The position numbers and the translations under genes were made by a program. From Deltaproteobacteria bacterium (GTDB lineage Bacteria > Desulfobacterota > Binatia > UBA9968): a DNA stretch of 62,129 nucleotides. Of this stretch, positions 7,914 to 18,273 are shown one piece after another. The first letter of the stretch is position 1. Every line of letters starts with the position of its first letter. Under the pieces are notes generated by a model, which saw only the letters and a list, made by a program, of their open reading frames with translations, made no database searches and was not told where the DNA came from. The DNA is taken from positions 1-62,129 of the forward strand of contig SHYW01000014.1 of NCBI GenBank assembly GCA_009692615.1, in the 5' to 3' direction.

Positions 7914-9257
7914 CTACGGCAACTTGTAAGCAGTATAAGCGATCAACTTACGCAGATCCTTCTGCAACTCGCCGTGCCATTTGTCGAGGATCACATCGGC
8001 AGGGCATTTGCCTTGAGCGAGCAGATCGCTCAGCGGATTTAGATAAATCGTCTCGTCGTTGCCGGCATCGTTGAGAACATGCTGGCGGCGCAACCCTTCC
8101 GACGCGATCGCCAGAAATTCCTTTGCGATATCGAGCAGCGCATGGCGCCGAATGCGCGCCGCCAAAGCGTTCTCGTGAGAGTCGAGATATACCTGATTGC
8201 GCTCGTCCCAACTCCAGCTCTTGACCAAATCCCACGCCGCGAGCAGGCAATCGTTGTCGTAGAACGTGCCTTTGATTAGCGCCGACAGCGCCGGCATCAG
8301 TTCCGGCGCCTGGCTGTCGACGGACCGAATTTCAATATAGCGCTTGATGCGCGTCTCGGGAAACAACGTGGTTAGATGATCGGCCCAATCTTCCATCGTC
8401 GCCCGCTCGCCGTTGTGGCCGTATTCGAGATACTGGCGAAAGGTCTTGCTGGTCATGTCAATATAATTGTGATGCCGGATGATGAAATACATCGGCACGT
8501 CGAGAGCGTACTCGACATAATGACCGAAGCAAGCTTCCGGCGCGAAGGCGAACTTGAGCAAGCCTTGGCGGCTCTTATCGGTATCAGTCCAGATATGCTC
8601 GCGGAAACTTTTGTAGCCGTTCACGCGCCCGTCGCAGATCGGTGAGTTGGCGAACATGGCGATCAGCACCGGCGCAAGCCCCATGCCGGTGCGAAACTTC
8701 GTCATGGCGTCTTTTTCGTCGAGGAAATCTATATTGGCCTGCACCGTGGCGGTCTGCTTCATCATGCGCTGCCCGAGCGTGCCCACCGTCGGCATGTACG
8801 GCCCCATGATGCCGTAGCGTTGCTTGGGCACCCATTGAATTTCTTCCAGCTTGCTCGCCGGCTGCATACCGAGGCCGAGAAAAATAACTCCCAGCGGCTC
8901 GCATACTTCTAAGAGCTCGCGCATGTGCAACGCAAACTCGCCATAGGTGCAGTGAATGTTTTCGCAGGGCTCGCCGCTGAGCTCGATCTGGCCGCCCGGT
9001 TCAAGCGTGATTTGCGCCCGCTCGCGGTTGAGCGCGATGATGTGGCCGTCTTGTTCGATCGGTTCCCAGCGGAAGCGGTCGATCAATTCGCGCAGAATAT
9101 ATTCGACGCCGCGCCGACCGAAGTAAGGAATCGCTTGACCGGTGTGCTTGTCGACGCCGACTTTTTCGGACTCGGTGCCGACCCGCCACCGCTCGCGCGG
9201 TTTGCCTGCTTCTTGAAAATAAGCTTCGAGTTCTTCGTGTTTCTCAATGACTGACAT
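7914..9257 (-). CDS. gshA: glutamate--cysteine ligase, plant/proteobacterial (GCS2-like) type
   Basis: 447 residues. The enzyme makes gamma-glutamylcysteine from glutamate, cysteine and ATP, the first step of glutathione synthesis. Typical blocks of this subfamily are RVGTESEKVGVD near residue 25, ITLEPGGQIELSGEP, LGLGMQPASKLEEIQWVPKQRY, MPTVGTLGQRMMKQTATVQANIDF and a Y-I-E-I-R-SVDSQAPELMPA block. Its start overlaps the end of mtnA by 14 bp, so the two are co-transcribed with mtnA first. No gshB follows here, so the second step must be encoded elsewhere or the dipeptide is the end product. Confidence 0.93.
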   Translation of the reverse strand: MSVIEKHEELEAYFQEAGKPRERWRVGTESEKVGVDKHTGQAIPYFGRRGVEYILRELIDRFRWEPIEQDGHIIALNRERAQITLEPGGQIELSGEPCENIHCTYGEFALHMRELLEVCEPLGVIFLGLGMQPASKLEEIQWVPKQRYGIMGPYMPTVGTLGQRMMKQTATVQANIDFLDEKDAMTKFRTGMGLAPVLIAMFANSPICDGRVNGYKSFREHIWTDTDKSRQGLLKFAFAPEACFGHYVEYALDVPMYFIIRHHNYIDMTSKTFRQYLEYGHNGERATMEDWADHLTTLFPETRIKRYIEIRSVDSQAPELMPALSALIKGTFYDNDCLLAAWDLVKSWSWDERNQVYLDSHENALAARIRRHALLDIAKEFLAIASEGLRRQHVLNDAGNDETIYLNPLSDLLAQGKCPADVILDKWHGELQKDLRKLIAYTAYKLP

Positions 9258-10275
9258 GACTGCGAATGTTCCGTTGATAGGGAGGGTTTATCACTCCCTT
9301 TTCCGTAATGATAGCCGAGATCAGCTCGTGCGGCGTGACGTCGAACGCCGGATTGAATATCTTAATTCCCTTGGGCCCCAGCGGCTTACCGAAAATATGC
9401 GACACCTCGGTGGGATCGCGCTGCTCGATGGGAATATCGTTGCCCGTCGGGCAATCGATATCGATGGACGACGTCGGTCCGGCGACATAAAAAGGAATCT
9501 TGTGACGCTGCGCCAGCACGGCGATCGTATAAGTGCCGATCTTGTTGGCCACGTCGCCATTGGCCGCCACCCGATCGCAACCGACCACCACCGCGTCGAC
9601 TTTACCTTTCGCCATCATGTAACCGGCCATATTGTCGGTGATCAGCGTCGCGGGAATTTTTTCCTTCTTGAGTTCCCAAGCGGTCAGTCTAGTACCTTGG
9701 AGAAACGGCCGGGTTTCGTTAACGATAACTTCAAACTTGCTGCCCGACTCCTTGAGCGCCCGGAGCACGCCCAGCGCGGTGCCGTAACCGGCCGTCGCCA
9801 ACGCGCCGGCGTTGCAGTGGGTCATGATCCGTTTGGCGTTGCGCATCAGCGCCGCGCCGAACTTGCCGATTTGCCGATTGGCGGCGATATCTTCTTGGTA
9901 AATTTTTTGCGCTTCGTCTTTGAGCGCCCGCTGCACGTTTGCCACACCGCGGCTGCGTTGGGCGGCGTAAACATCGCGCATGCGCCGCAGCGCCCAAAAC
10001 AGATTCACAGCCGTCGGCCGGGTCTTTCCCAATGTCAAAACGATCCGCTCGAACTCCCGGTCGAAAGTTTTCTCAGGCGCCCCAAGCGCGCCCAACGCCA
10101 CCCCCATGGCCGCCGCCACACCGATGGCCGGCGCGCCGCGAATCACCATCGAGCGGATCGCTGCCGCGACTTGATTGTAATCGCGGCAAACCCTATACAC
10201 CTCTTTGTGCGGCAGGAGACGCTGATCGAGCATGATGACTCGATCGTTCTTCCATTCGATGGTTTTTACCGCCAT
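9244..10275 (-). CDS. mtnA: S-methyl-5-thioribose-1-phosphate isomerase
   Basis: 343 residues, family length. MtnA converts methylthioribose-1-phosphate to methylthioribulose-1-phosphate in methionine salvage. The catalytic pair is visible: C154 in MTHCNAGALATAGYGTALG and D234 in GCDRVAANGDVANKIGTY. RGAPAIGVAAAMG near 46-58 and the VAGPTSSIDIDCPTGNDIPIEQR region (in part) are family hallmarks that separate it from eIF2B subunits. It is first in an operon with gshA (14-bp overlap), putting two sulfur-metabolism enzymes together. Confidence 0.96.
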   Translation of the reverse strand: MAVKTIEWKNDRVIMLDQRLLPHKEVYRVCRDYNQVAAAIRSMVIRGAPAIGVAAAMGVALGALGAPEKTFDREFERIVLTLGKTRPTAVNLFWALRRMRDVYAAQRSRGVANVQRALKDEAQKIYQEDIAANRQIGKFGAALMRNAKRIMTHCNAGALATAGYGTALGVLRALKESGSKFEVIVNETRPFLQGTRLTAWELKKEKIPATLITDNMAGYMMAKGKVDAVVVGCDRVAANGDVANKIGTYTIAVLAQRHKIPFYVAGPTSSIDIDCPTGNDIPIEQRDPTEVSHIFGKPLGPKGIKIFNPAFDVTPHELISAIITEKGVINPPYQRNIRSHVSH

Positions 10276-10341
10276 TAAAATATTCCAATTTCGCGGAGAT
10301 CAAGTATATTAGCTGTCCAAACGGAGCGTCAAGAGCGGTTC

Positions 10342-10578
10342 ATGGATTTTTACCAACTGATAGGCTACTTCAGCGGACTGATCATCGTACGGCCCGACAT
10401 TGAACCGGCACTGTTGCTGCCCACTGTCGCGCTCGTCCACATCCTCGACGCCGTCCTATGCGCCGTCATCGCCAACCACAGCCGCCGCAACATGCTCGGC
10501 TGGACCGCCGCCGGTTTACTCTGCGGCATATGGGCCCTCGGCGCGTTGTTTTTGCTGCCCGCGAAGAAAGACCAATGA
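10342..10578 (+). CDS. small membrane protein, unknown
   Basis: 78 residues with two hydrophobic spans, about 24-42 (LLLPTVALVHILDAVLCAVI) and 51-72 (LGWTAAGLLCGIWALGALFLL), joined by a short basic loop (NHSRRN) and ending in KKDQ. I do not recognise the family. It stands alone between divergent mtnA and a long hairpin with a T-run that could end its transcript. A start at 10342 fits the membrane topology, but no strong ribosome-binding site is seen. It could be a real small membrane gene or a chance open frame; I favour real. Confidence 0.5.
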   Translation: MDFYQLIGYFSGLIIVRPDIEPALLLPTVALVHILDAVLCAVIANHSRRNMLGWTAAGLLCGIWALGALFLLPAKKDQ

Positions 10579-10633
10579 TGCGGTTCCTGTTAGTCACCGC
10601 ATCCTACATAACTTGAAACCGGAAAATCCGATC

Positions 10634-10726
10634 TCACCACGAAGATCACGAAGGACACGAAGGGTTCGGACAATTTATTCTCCGAACTTCGTGCTCTTCG
10701 TGTCCTTCGTGGTGAAAAGTTTTTTT
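10634..10726. repeat. long CACGAAG-repeat hairpin, possible terminator
   Basis: The left arm (10634-10670) and right arm (10681-10715) are near-perfect reverse complements made of 9-base CACGAAGNN units, starting TCACCACGAAG and closing TTCGGA. The right arm is followed by AAAAG and a T7 run (10720-10726), so in the plus direction it could end transcription of the small membrane gene. Sequences of this kind occur as dispersed intergenic repeats in many genomes. Confidence 0.65.
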
Positions 10727-10773
10727 CTAATTTGGTTGCGGCTCTCCTGCGCTAGGCATTTGTGATTACTCTT

Positions 10774-11163
10774 CTATTCATCCTGCGCGATCACGAACGC
10801 CAGCCCGTGCTGCTTGGTATGCGTGATCGACAGCGCCCAGCGGCGAACCCCCAACTCTTCGGCAAGCTTCGCCGTCTTGTCATGTAAAACGATCTCCGGC
10901 TTGCCGCTGCGCGCCCGCGCCACTTCGATATCGAGCCAGCGCACCTTCGAGCCCCAGCCGCGTCCGAGCGCCTTCATCACCGCCTCCTTCGCCGCGAACC
11001 GCCCGGCATAGCTCTCGTACTTGCCACGCTTCTTCTTCTCGCAGTAGGCGATTTCTTTCTCGGTGAAAACGCGATCGCGAAAGCGCCGCCCGCTGCGCGG
11101 ATGCTCAAGCGCCGCCTGGATGCGGTCAACTTCGGCGAGATCGACTCCGGTGCTGATGATCAT
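10774..11163 (-). CDS. acpS: holo-[acyl-carrier-protein] synthase
   Basis: 129 residues, family length. AcpS moves 4'-phosphopantetheine from CoA to apo-acyl carrier protein. The N-terminus IISTGVDLAEVDRI holds the Mg-binding Asp, FTEKEIAYCEKKKRGKYESYAGRFAAKEAVMKALG the second acidic site and basic patch, and ALSITHTKQHGLAFVIAQD the C-terminal strand. It stands alone on the minus strand. Its function draws on the CoA pathway that panB/panC feed, but it is not in their operon. Confidence 0.96.
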   Translation of the reverse strand: MIISTGVDLAEVDRIQAALEHPRSGRRFRDRVFTEKEIAYCEKKKRGKYESYAGRFAAKEAVMKALGRGWGSKVRWLDIEVARARSGKPEIVLHDKTAKLAEELGVRRWALSITHTKQHGLAFVIAQDE

Positions 11164-11318
11164 GGCGGCAACCTAGCGGCTGTCGGCGGCTAGTGTCAAG
11201 TAAGCAGCCGGTGCGTATCGATCAACCTGCCTCGCCGTGGCGGTGACCGGCATTCCGTGTGCTATGATGCCTACGAGCGATGGGGCCGCACAGACAAATT
11301 GACAGAGGAGCAACTCTT

Positions 11319-12725
<1,407 letters not shown>

Positions 12726-12844
12726 TTCATATCGGCCTGCTCGAAACACGCGCTAGATGATCTACTTTAAACGGCAAAATCTATGGCGCGCGGGATGACT
12801 ATTTGTTATCGTCAACCGATTCCAACCAAAGGAGAAAATTTGCT

Positions 12845-14029
12845 GTGTTAAAACGACTGTCACTCGCATTCCTATTGGCATTGGTTGCCTTTGTGCCTTC
12901 CGCCTCATGGGCGCAGAAAGGTAAAATAAAAATCGCCGTGCAGGCGCCGCTTTCCGGTGAGCAAGCCGCCCTCGGCGAGCATATCAAACTCGGCGCTCAA
13001 CTGGCCGTCGAAGAGGCGGTCAAGGCGTTTAAAGCGCTCGGCTATGACTTAGAGTTGGTGCCCCAAGACGATCAAGCGAAAGCCGAGGTCGGCGTCGCCA
13101 ACGCGCGCAACATGGTCGCCGATCCCGAAGTTCTAGTGATCGTCGGTCACTTCAACTCGGGCGTCGCGCTGCCGGCATCCGAAGTCTACAAAGACGCCAT
13201 GCTGGTGATGATCTCGCCGGCGAACACCGCGACTGAAATCACCGACCGAGGTTATCCGAACGTCAATCGCGTCTGCGGCCGCGACGATGTCCAAGGTCCG
13301 GTGGGGGCGCGCTTTGCGGCGCAAGAACTCAAAGCGAAATCGGTTTATGTGATTCACGACAAGACGACCTATGGCCAGGGCGTCGCCGAGGCCTTCCGCA
13401 ACGAGGCCAAGAAACTCGGCATGAATGTTTTAGGCTTCGAAGGCACCGAAGAGCGCGCCAATTTCTCGCCGATGATCAACCCGCTCAAAGCGAAAAACCC
13501 CGACCTGGTTTATTTCGGCGGCGTGTATCACCAAGGCGGCTTGCTGCTCAAGCAAATGCGCGAAAAAGGCGTCAAAGCGATTTTCATGGGACCGGACGGC
13601 GTCGACTCGGAAGAAATGGTAAAAATCGCCGGTGCATCCGCGGTCGGCAGCTACTACACCAGCGTCGCGCCGCCGCGCGACGCGACTCCTGAAACCGCGG
13701 CCTTCGCGAAAAAATTTAAGCAGCGCTTCGGCAAGGATATTGAAGCGTTCGGCTTGTACGGCTATGACGCCACCCTGGTCGGCATCAAAGCCATGGAGGG
13801 CTGGATCAAAGCCAACGGCGGCAAGCGGCCGACGCGCACCGAAGTGTCCAGCGCGGTGCGTCACATCAAAGGCTTCAAGGGCGTCACCGGACCGATCGAA
13901 TTTGACAACAAAGGCGATCCGATCAAAGCCAAATACTTTGTCCTGAAATTCGACAAGCAGTCCTACCCCGGCAAGATTTCCAAAATTATCGAACAGCAAG
14001 CGCCGGCGGCCCCGCCCAAGAAATCGTAA
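12845..14029 (+). CDS. LivJ/LivK-like branched-chain amino-acid ABC transporter substrate-binding protein
   Basis: 394 residues from a GTG at 12845, chosen because AAAGGAG lies upstream and the signal peptide then reads LKRLSLAFLLALVAFVPSASWA followed by Q. The mature part is a type I periplasmic binding protein: IKIAVQAPLSGEQAALGEHIKLGAQLAVEEA, then VIVGHFNSGVALPASEVY with the ligand-contact serine/threonine region. It probably serves a Liv-type importer. The livHMGF genes lie 34 kb away and lack a binding-protein gene, so this may be their partner. A hairpin terminator follows. Confidence 0.9.
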   Translation: MLKRLSLAFLLALVAFVPSASWAQKGKIKIAVQAPLSGEQAALGEHIKLGAQLAVEEAVKAFKALGYDLELVPQDDQAKAEVGVANARNMVADPEVLVIVGHFNSGVALPASEVYKDAMLVMISPANTATEITDRGYPNVNRVCGRDDVQGPVGARFAAQELKAKSVYVIHDKTTYGQGVAEAFRNEAKKLGMNVLGFEGTEERANFSPMINPLKAKNPDLVYFGGVYHQGGLLLKQMREKGVKAIFMGPDGVDSEEMVKIAGASAVGSYYTSVAPPRDATPETAAFAKKFKQRFGKDIEAFGLYGYDATLVGIKAMEGWIKANGGKRPTRTEVSSAVRHIKGFKGVTGPIEFDNKGDPIKAKYFVLKFDKQSYPGKISKIIEQQAPAAPPKKS

Positions 14030-14058
14030 ACCGAACCAACGAGTCGAGCCGGTCGAGG

Positions 14059-14106
14059 ATAGCGGATAGAAGATCGCCTTACGGTGATCCTCGATCCGCT
14101 ATTTTC
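14059..14106 (+). terminator. intrinsic terminator after the LivJ-like gene
   Basis: ATAGCGGAT (14059-14067) pairs exactly with ATCCGCTAT (14094-14102) and is followed by TTTCC, 30 bp after the stop codon of the binding-protein gene. The loop is long (26 nt) and itself rich in GATC/GATCC. It separates this gene from ddl. Confidence 0.6.
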
Positions 14107-14135
14107 CCTCCTCGAGCTTATCCCCAAACAATCGA

Positions 14136-15230
14136 ATGAAGAAAAAATTAACCGTCGCAATCCTCTTCGGCGGCAAATCCGCCGAGCATGAAATCTCCCT
14201 GATCTCGGCGCGCAACATCGTCGATGCGATGGATAAAAACAAGTACGAGGTCGTCGCCATCGGCATCGACAAACAAGGGCGCTGGCATCTCGACGAAAGC
14301 GCCAAACTGTTGCTCGGCAAAAGCGCAACGAAAGTGGAATACCGCGACGCCAAGAACGCCGCCGCGATCATGCCCGGCGCCAGCGCCACGCCGCTGCTGC
14401 GGCCAGGCGGCGCTGGTCTCGGCGCCCTTGGTTCCATTGACGTCGTCTTTCCAATTTTACACGGCCCCTTCGGCGAAGACGGCACCGTTCAAGGATTATT
14501 AAAATTGGCCAATCTGCCCTTCGTCGGCGCCAGCGTGTTGGGTTCGGCGGTCGGCATGGACAAAGACGTGATGAAGCGGCTCTTGCGCGACGCAAATATT
14601 CCCATCGGCAACTTTTTGGCGTTCAACCGGTCCGACAAGATCAGCTTCGCCAAAGTAAGCAAAACTCTCGGCATGCCGCTGTTCGTCAAGCCGGCGAACC
14701 TGGGCTCGTCGGTGGGCATTAGTAAAGTTAGCAAACCGGCGCAGTTCGCCGCGGCGATCAAAGAAGCCTTTCGCTACGACAATAAAATCGTCATCGAACA
14801 ATTTATCAAAGGCCGCGAGATCGAATGCTCGGTGCTCGGCAACGACGAGCCGATGGCTTCGCTACCCGGCGAGATCGTCGTCAATCGCGACTTTTACTCT
14901 TATGACGCGAAGTATCTCGACACCCAAGGCTCGCGCCTGGAAATTCCAGCGAAACTACCGAAAGCCATAATCAAGAAGGTGCGCGACATCGCGCTGCGCG
15001 CCTACAAAGCGCTCAGCTGTGAAGGCATGGGGCGGATCGATTTTTTCGTGCAAGCCAACGGCCGCGTGCTGGTCAACGAGATCAACACCATCCCCGGTTT
15101 CACCAAGATCAGCATGTACCCGAAAATGTGGGAGGCCAGCGGCATCAGCTACTCCAAGCTCATCGACCGGCTGATCCAGCTAGCGATCCAAAGACATCGC
15201 GCCGAGAAGCGCTTAAGGACTTCGCGCTGA
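14136..15230 (+). CDS. ddl: D-alanine--D-alanine ligase
   Basis: 364 residues, the longer DdlA-type length. It joins two D-alanines with ATP for the peptidoglycan stem. The N-terminus KLTVAILFGGKSAEHEISLISARN is diagnostic, PILHGPFGEDGTVQGLLKL and PFVGASVLGSAVGMDKDVMKRLL follow, then the ATP-grasp domain (FVKPANLGSSVGISKV) with catalytic and metal-site blocks CEGMGRIDFFVQ and VNEINTIPGFTKISMYPKMWEASG. In many bacteria ddl lies inside the division cluster before ftsQ. Here it is on the opposite strand, converging on ftsZ from beyond the cluster end. Confidence 0.96.
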   Translation: MKKKLTVAILFGGKSAEHEISLISARNIVDAMDKNKYEVVAIGIDKQGRWHLDESAKLLLGKSATKVEYRDAKNAAAIMPGASATPLLRPGGAGLGALGSIDVVFPILHGPFGEDGTVQGLLKLANLPFVGASVLGSAVGMDKDVMKRLLRDANIPIGNFLAFNRSDKISFAKVSKTLGMPLFVKPANLGSSVGISKVSKPAQFAAAIKEAFRYDNKIVIEQFIKGREIECSVLGNDEPMASLPGEIVVNRDFYSYDAKYLDTQGSRLEIPAKLPKAIIKKVRDIALRAYKALSCEGMGRIDFFVQANGRVLVNEINTIPGFTKISMYPKMWEASGISYSKLIDRLIQLAIQRHRAEKRLRTSR

Positions 15231-15287
15231 TGCCGATGTAGCTATTGAAGGCACAAGAGAGGGATCTCGAATGCCGCAATAGCGAAC

Positions 15288-15632
15288 ATGGCACTCAAAC
15301 CGCTTACCTACGAAGAGCCGCTCTTTCAGTTGCTGCGCGAGGAGAACGTCAAGGAGTTCAACCGGCGCAAGGCAGCGGGTGAAACGGTGCAGTTTCAAGA
15401 CTGCGACTTTCGCCACTTGGACCTGCGCGGCCTGGACGCCGCGGGCATCGATTTTAGCAACAGTTACTTTCGCGCCGCCGACCTGCGCGGCATCGATTTC
15501 TCGACCGCCAATCTGAGCGGCGTTAGCCTCAACAACTCGCGCATCTCCGGCGCCCTCTTCGCCATCGAACTCGCGCCAGAAGAAATCGAACTGTCGGTCA
15601 ACCGCGGCACGCGGCTACGCTACCGCAAATAA
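15288..15632 (+). CDS. short pentapeptide-repeat protein
   Basis: 114 residues. An N-terminal acidic/basic helix (EEPLFQLLREENVKEFNRRK) leads into about ten A(D/N)LXX-type pentapeptides (FQDCDFRHLDLRGLDAAGID, then SYFRAADLRGIDFSTANLSG, about 51-95), which should form a short right-handed beta-helix. The tail LAPEEIELSVNRGTRLRYRK is charged. Pentapeptide proteins have varied roles and none can be assigned here. It follows ddl by 57 bp, in the same direction, and converges on ftsZ. Confidence 0.8.
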   Translation: MALKPLTYEEPLFQLLREENVKEFNRRKAAGETVQFQDCDFRHLDLRGLDAAGIDFSNSYFRAADLRGIDFSTANLSGVSLNNSRISGALFAIELAPEEIELSVNRGTRLRYRK

Positions 15633-15753
15633 CCAATAGAATATTTCGCGGGAAAATGCTGCGAGAGAATTGCACGAGCACGAGCCGCTCGCCCTAAGCC
15701 GAAGTTCAGAGCGAGCGTCGGAGCCCCCGGAGGAGGAATTTTTCGATCGCGAA

Positions 15754-16974
15754 CTAATCCATCTGGCGCCGCAGGAAAGTCGGGATGTCGTACTTGTCGT
15801 CTTCTTCCTGATTGGCGTTGAACTGAAATCCACCCTTATTTAACGTAACCGTTTCGACATCTTCGCTGCCCTGTTTGCGGCGCTGCCAGGTCGGCGTGTC
15901 GAGGTCGTCTACGATGGTGCCGAGATGCACGATTTTTTTGTTCTTCGGCGCCGCTGCGACGATACTCGCGACATTGGGCGCCAACATTGCCGGCGCCGGC
16001 TTCTTCTCTTCTTTGGCCATGCCGAAACCGGTGGCGATCACCGTGATGCGAATTTCATCGGTGAGGTTCTCGTCGATCACCGCGCCAAAGATGATGTTGG
16101 CGTCTTCGTGCGCTTCCTCTTGAATCATCGACGCCGCTTCGTTCACTTCATGCAAGCAGAGATCGGGACCGCCGGTGATGTTGATCAACACGCCGCGCGC
16201 GCCTTGGATCGAGATATCTTCGAGCAGCGGGCTGGAGATCGCTTTTTGCGCCGCTTCGATGGCGCGGTTCTCGCCCGAGGCGGAGGCTGCGCCCATCAAT
16301 GCTAAACCCATCTCCGCCATCACCGTGCGCACGTCGGCGAAATCGAGATTGATCAAACCGGGGGTAATGATCAAATCGGAAATGCCGCGCACCGCTTGCA
16401 ACAGCACATCGTCGGCTTTGTGGAACGCTTCGAGCATGGTCGTGGTCTTGGCCGCGATCGAGAGCAAGCGCTGATTGGGAATGACAATCAAAGTATCCAC
16501 GCTCGCCTTCAACTCTTCGATGCCCTCTTCGGCTTGGCGCATGCGCTTCTTGCCTTCGAAGATGAACGGTTTGGTCACCACGCCGACGGTCAGCGCGCCC
16601 ACTTCGCGCGCCACGCGCGCGATCACCGGAGCGCCGCCGGTGCCGGTGCCGCCGCCCATGCCCGCGGTGATAAAGATCATATCCGAGCCTTGGAGAAAAT
16701 CGCGGATCTTCTCTTGATCTTCCATCGCCGCGCGCCGGCCGATGTCCGGATTGGCCCCCGCGCCCAATCCCTTGGTCACCAGGCAGCCCAGTTGAATGCG
16801 CACCGGCGCCAAGCTCGCCTCCAGCGACTGCGCGTCGGTGTTGGCGACCATGAAATCGACGCCGGAAAGTTTGCCGCCGATCATCGTGTTGACCGCGTTG
16901 CCGCCGCCGCCACCGATGCCGATGACTTTGATGCGCGCGTTGACGTTGTTACTTTGCTCCACTATCTCAAACAT
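15754..16974 (-). CDS. ftsZ: cell division protein FtsZ
   Basis: 406 residues. FtsZ is the tubulin-like GTPase that forms the division ring. Visible are [18 protein letters not shown] at the start, the [13 protein letters not shown] tubulin signature (about 100-112), the T7-loop [11 protein letters not shown], and the conserved C-terminal tail [11 protein letters not shown] that binds FtsA and other partners after a variable linker. The start at 16974 is chosen because AGGAGGAATAATT precedes it; the frame is open six codons further up. It is the last gene of the division cluster, 42 bp after ftsA. Confidence 0.98.
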   Translation of the reverse strand: MFEIVEQSNNVNARIKVIGIGGGGGNAVNTMIGGKLSGVDFMVANTDAQSLEASLAPVRIQLGCLVTKGLGAGANPDIGRRAAMEDQEKIRDFLQGSDMIFITAGMGGGTGTGGAPVIARVAREVGALTVGVVTKPFIFEGKKRMRQAEEGIEELKASVDTLIVIPNQRLLSIAAKTTTMLEAFHKADDVLLQAVRGISDLIITPGLINLDFADVRTVMAEMGLALMGAASASGENRAIEAAQKAISSPLLEDISIQGARGVLINITGGPDLCLHEVNEAASMIQEEAHEDANIIFGAVIDENLTDEIRITVIATGFGMAKEEKKPAPAMLAPNVASIVAAAPKNKKIVHLGTIVDDLDTPTWQRRKQGSEDVETVTLNKGGFQFNANQEEDDKYDIPTFLRRQMD

Positions 16975-17016
16975 AATTATTCCTCCTCCCAAATTCCTTA
17001 AGGTTATTTCTACGAT

Positions 17017-18246
17017 TTAAAAAAATTCACTGAGCCAATCCGACATCCGATGCTTGACCTTGGCGAGAATCTTGTCGTCGCGCGGCCGGTAAACGCTGCT
17101 CCGCTCTTGACGCTTCATGCCGTGCAGCACCAAACCCACCGCGGCGGCGTAGGCCGGGCTGTCGACGACGTCGACAATGCCGCCGACATGAGCGGGCAAT
17201 CCGAGCCGCACCGGTAAGCCAAAAGAGCGCTCGGCCATTTCCACGGCGCCGGGCAGCAGCATGGAGCCGCCGGTGATCACTACGCCGGACGCCAAGGCGC
17301 CCTCGTAGCCCGACTTAGCGATCTCTTTTTGGATCAATTCAAAAATCTCGTCGAGCCGCGGTTCGATGATCTCGCAGAGAATTTGCCGCGACACCGAGCC
17401 GGCACCTTTGCCGGCTAAGCTCGGCACCTCGACCCGTTCGTCTTCGGTCACCATGGTCGCCTTGGCGAAACCGTAACGCTGCTTGATGCGCTCGGCGTCG
17501 TTGAATGGCGTGCGCAGGCCGGCGGCGATGTCGTTGGTGACGTGATTGCCGCCGATGCTGAGCACCGCCGTGTGTTTCACCGTGCCGTCGTGATAGAGCG
17601 CGATGTCGGTGGTGCCGCCGCCCATATCGACCAGCACGACGCCGAGTTCGCGCTCTTCGTCGCTCAAGGTCGCTTCCGCCGCCGCCAACGGCGCCAAGAC
17701 AATCTCGGCAACGTTAAGCCCGGTGCGGTTGCAGCATTTGATAATATTTTGCGCCGAGGTCAGGGCGCCGGTGATGATGTGCACTTTAGCTTCGAGACGG
17801 ACGCCGGACATGCCGAGGGGTTCTTTGATGCCGTCCTGCTCGTCGATGATGTAATCCTGGGGCAAGACATGCAGCACTTCGCGATCCATGGGGATCGCCA
17901 CCGCCTTGGCCGCGTCGATGACCCGATCCAAGTCGCGCTGCGTTACTTCTTTATTTTTCACAGCGACGATGCCGTGGCTGTTGAAGGCTTTGATATGGCC
18001 GCCCGAGATGCTCGCGAAAACCGTGTGAATTTCGCAGCCGGCCATCAGCGCCGCTTCTTCCACCGCCTTCTTGACTGAATTGACCGTCGACTCGATGTTG
18101 ATCACCACGCCCTTGCGCAATCCCTGCGAGGCATGGGTTCCGAGACCGATGATTTCCACGCCATGATCGGTCATCTCGCCAACGATGGCGCAAACCTTCG
18201 AGGTACCGATATCCAAACCGACGACAATGCTGTTCTTCTTCGCCAT
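17017..18246 (-). CDS. ftsA: cell division protein FtsA
   Basis: 409 residues. FtsA is an actin-like ATPase that ties FtsZ to the membrane and recruits division proteins. The N-terminus NSIVVGLDIGTSKVCAIVGE is the phosphate-1 loop, VVLVDMGGGTTDIALYHDG the phosphate-2 loop, and ASGVVITGGSMLLPG the adenosine motif. The SHIC/1C insertion is in the middle (about 85-165). The C-terminal SDWLSEFF fits the membrane-binding amphipathic helix. It lies between ftsQ and ftsZ. Confidence 0.97.
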   Translation of the reverse strand: MAKKNSIVVGLDIGTSKVCAIVGEMTDHGVEIIGLGTHASQGLRKGVVINIESTVNSVKKAVEEAALMAGCEIHTVFASISGGHIKAFNSHGIVAVKNKEVTQRDLDRVIDAAKAVAIPMDREVLHVLPQDYIIDEQDGIKEPLGMSGVRLEAKVHIITGALTSAQNIIKCCNRTGLNVAEIVLAPLAAAEATLSDEERELGVVLVDMGGGTTDIALYHDGTVKHTAVLSIGGNHVTNDIAAGLRTPFNDAERIKQRYGFAKATMVTEDERVEVPSLAGKGAGSVSRQILCEIIEPRLDEIFELIQKEIAKSGYEGALASGVVITGGSMLLPGAVEMAERSFGLPVRLGLPAHVGGIVDVVDSPAYAAAVGLVLHGMKRQERSSVYRPRDDKILAKVKHRMSDWLSEFF

Positions 18247-18273
18247 AATCCTCTATCGCCCACTTCTAGAAAT

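Noticed and set aside
9247-10278. 343-codon plus-strand frame opposite mtnA
   Set aside because: Exact antisense of a clear mtnA; composition is that of a shadow frame.
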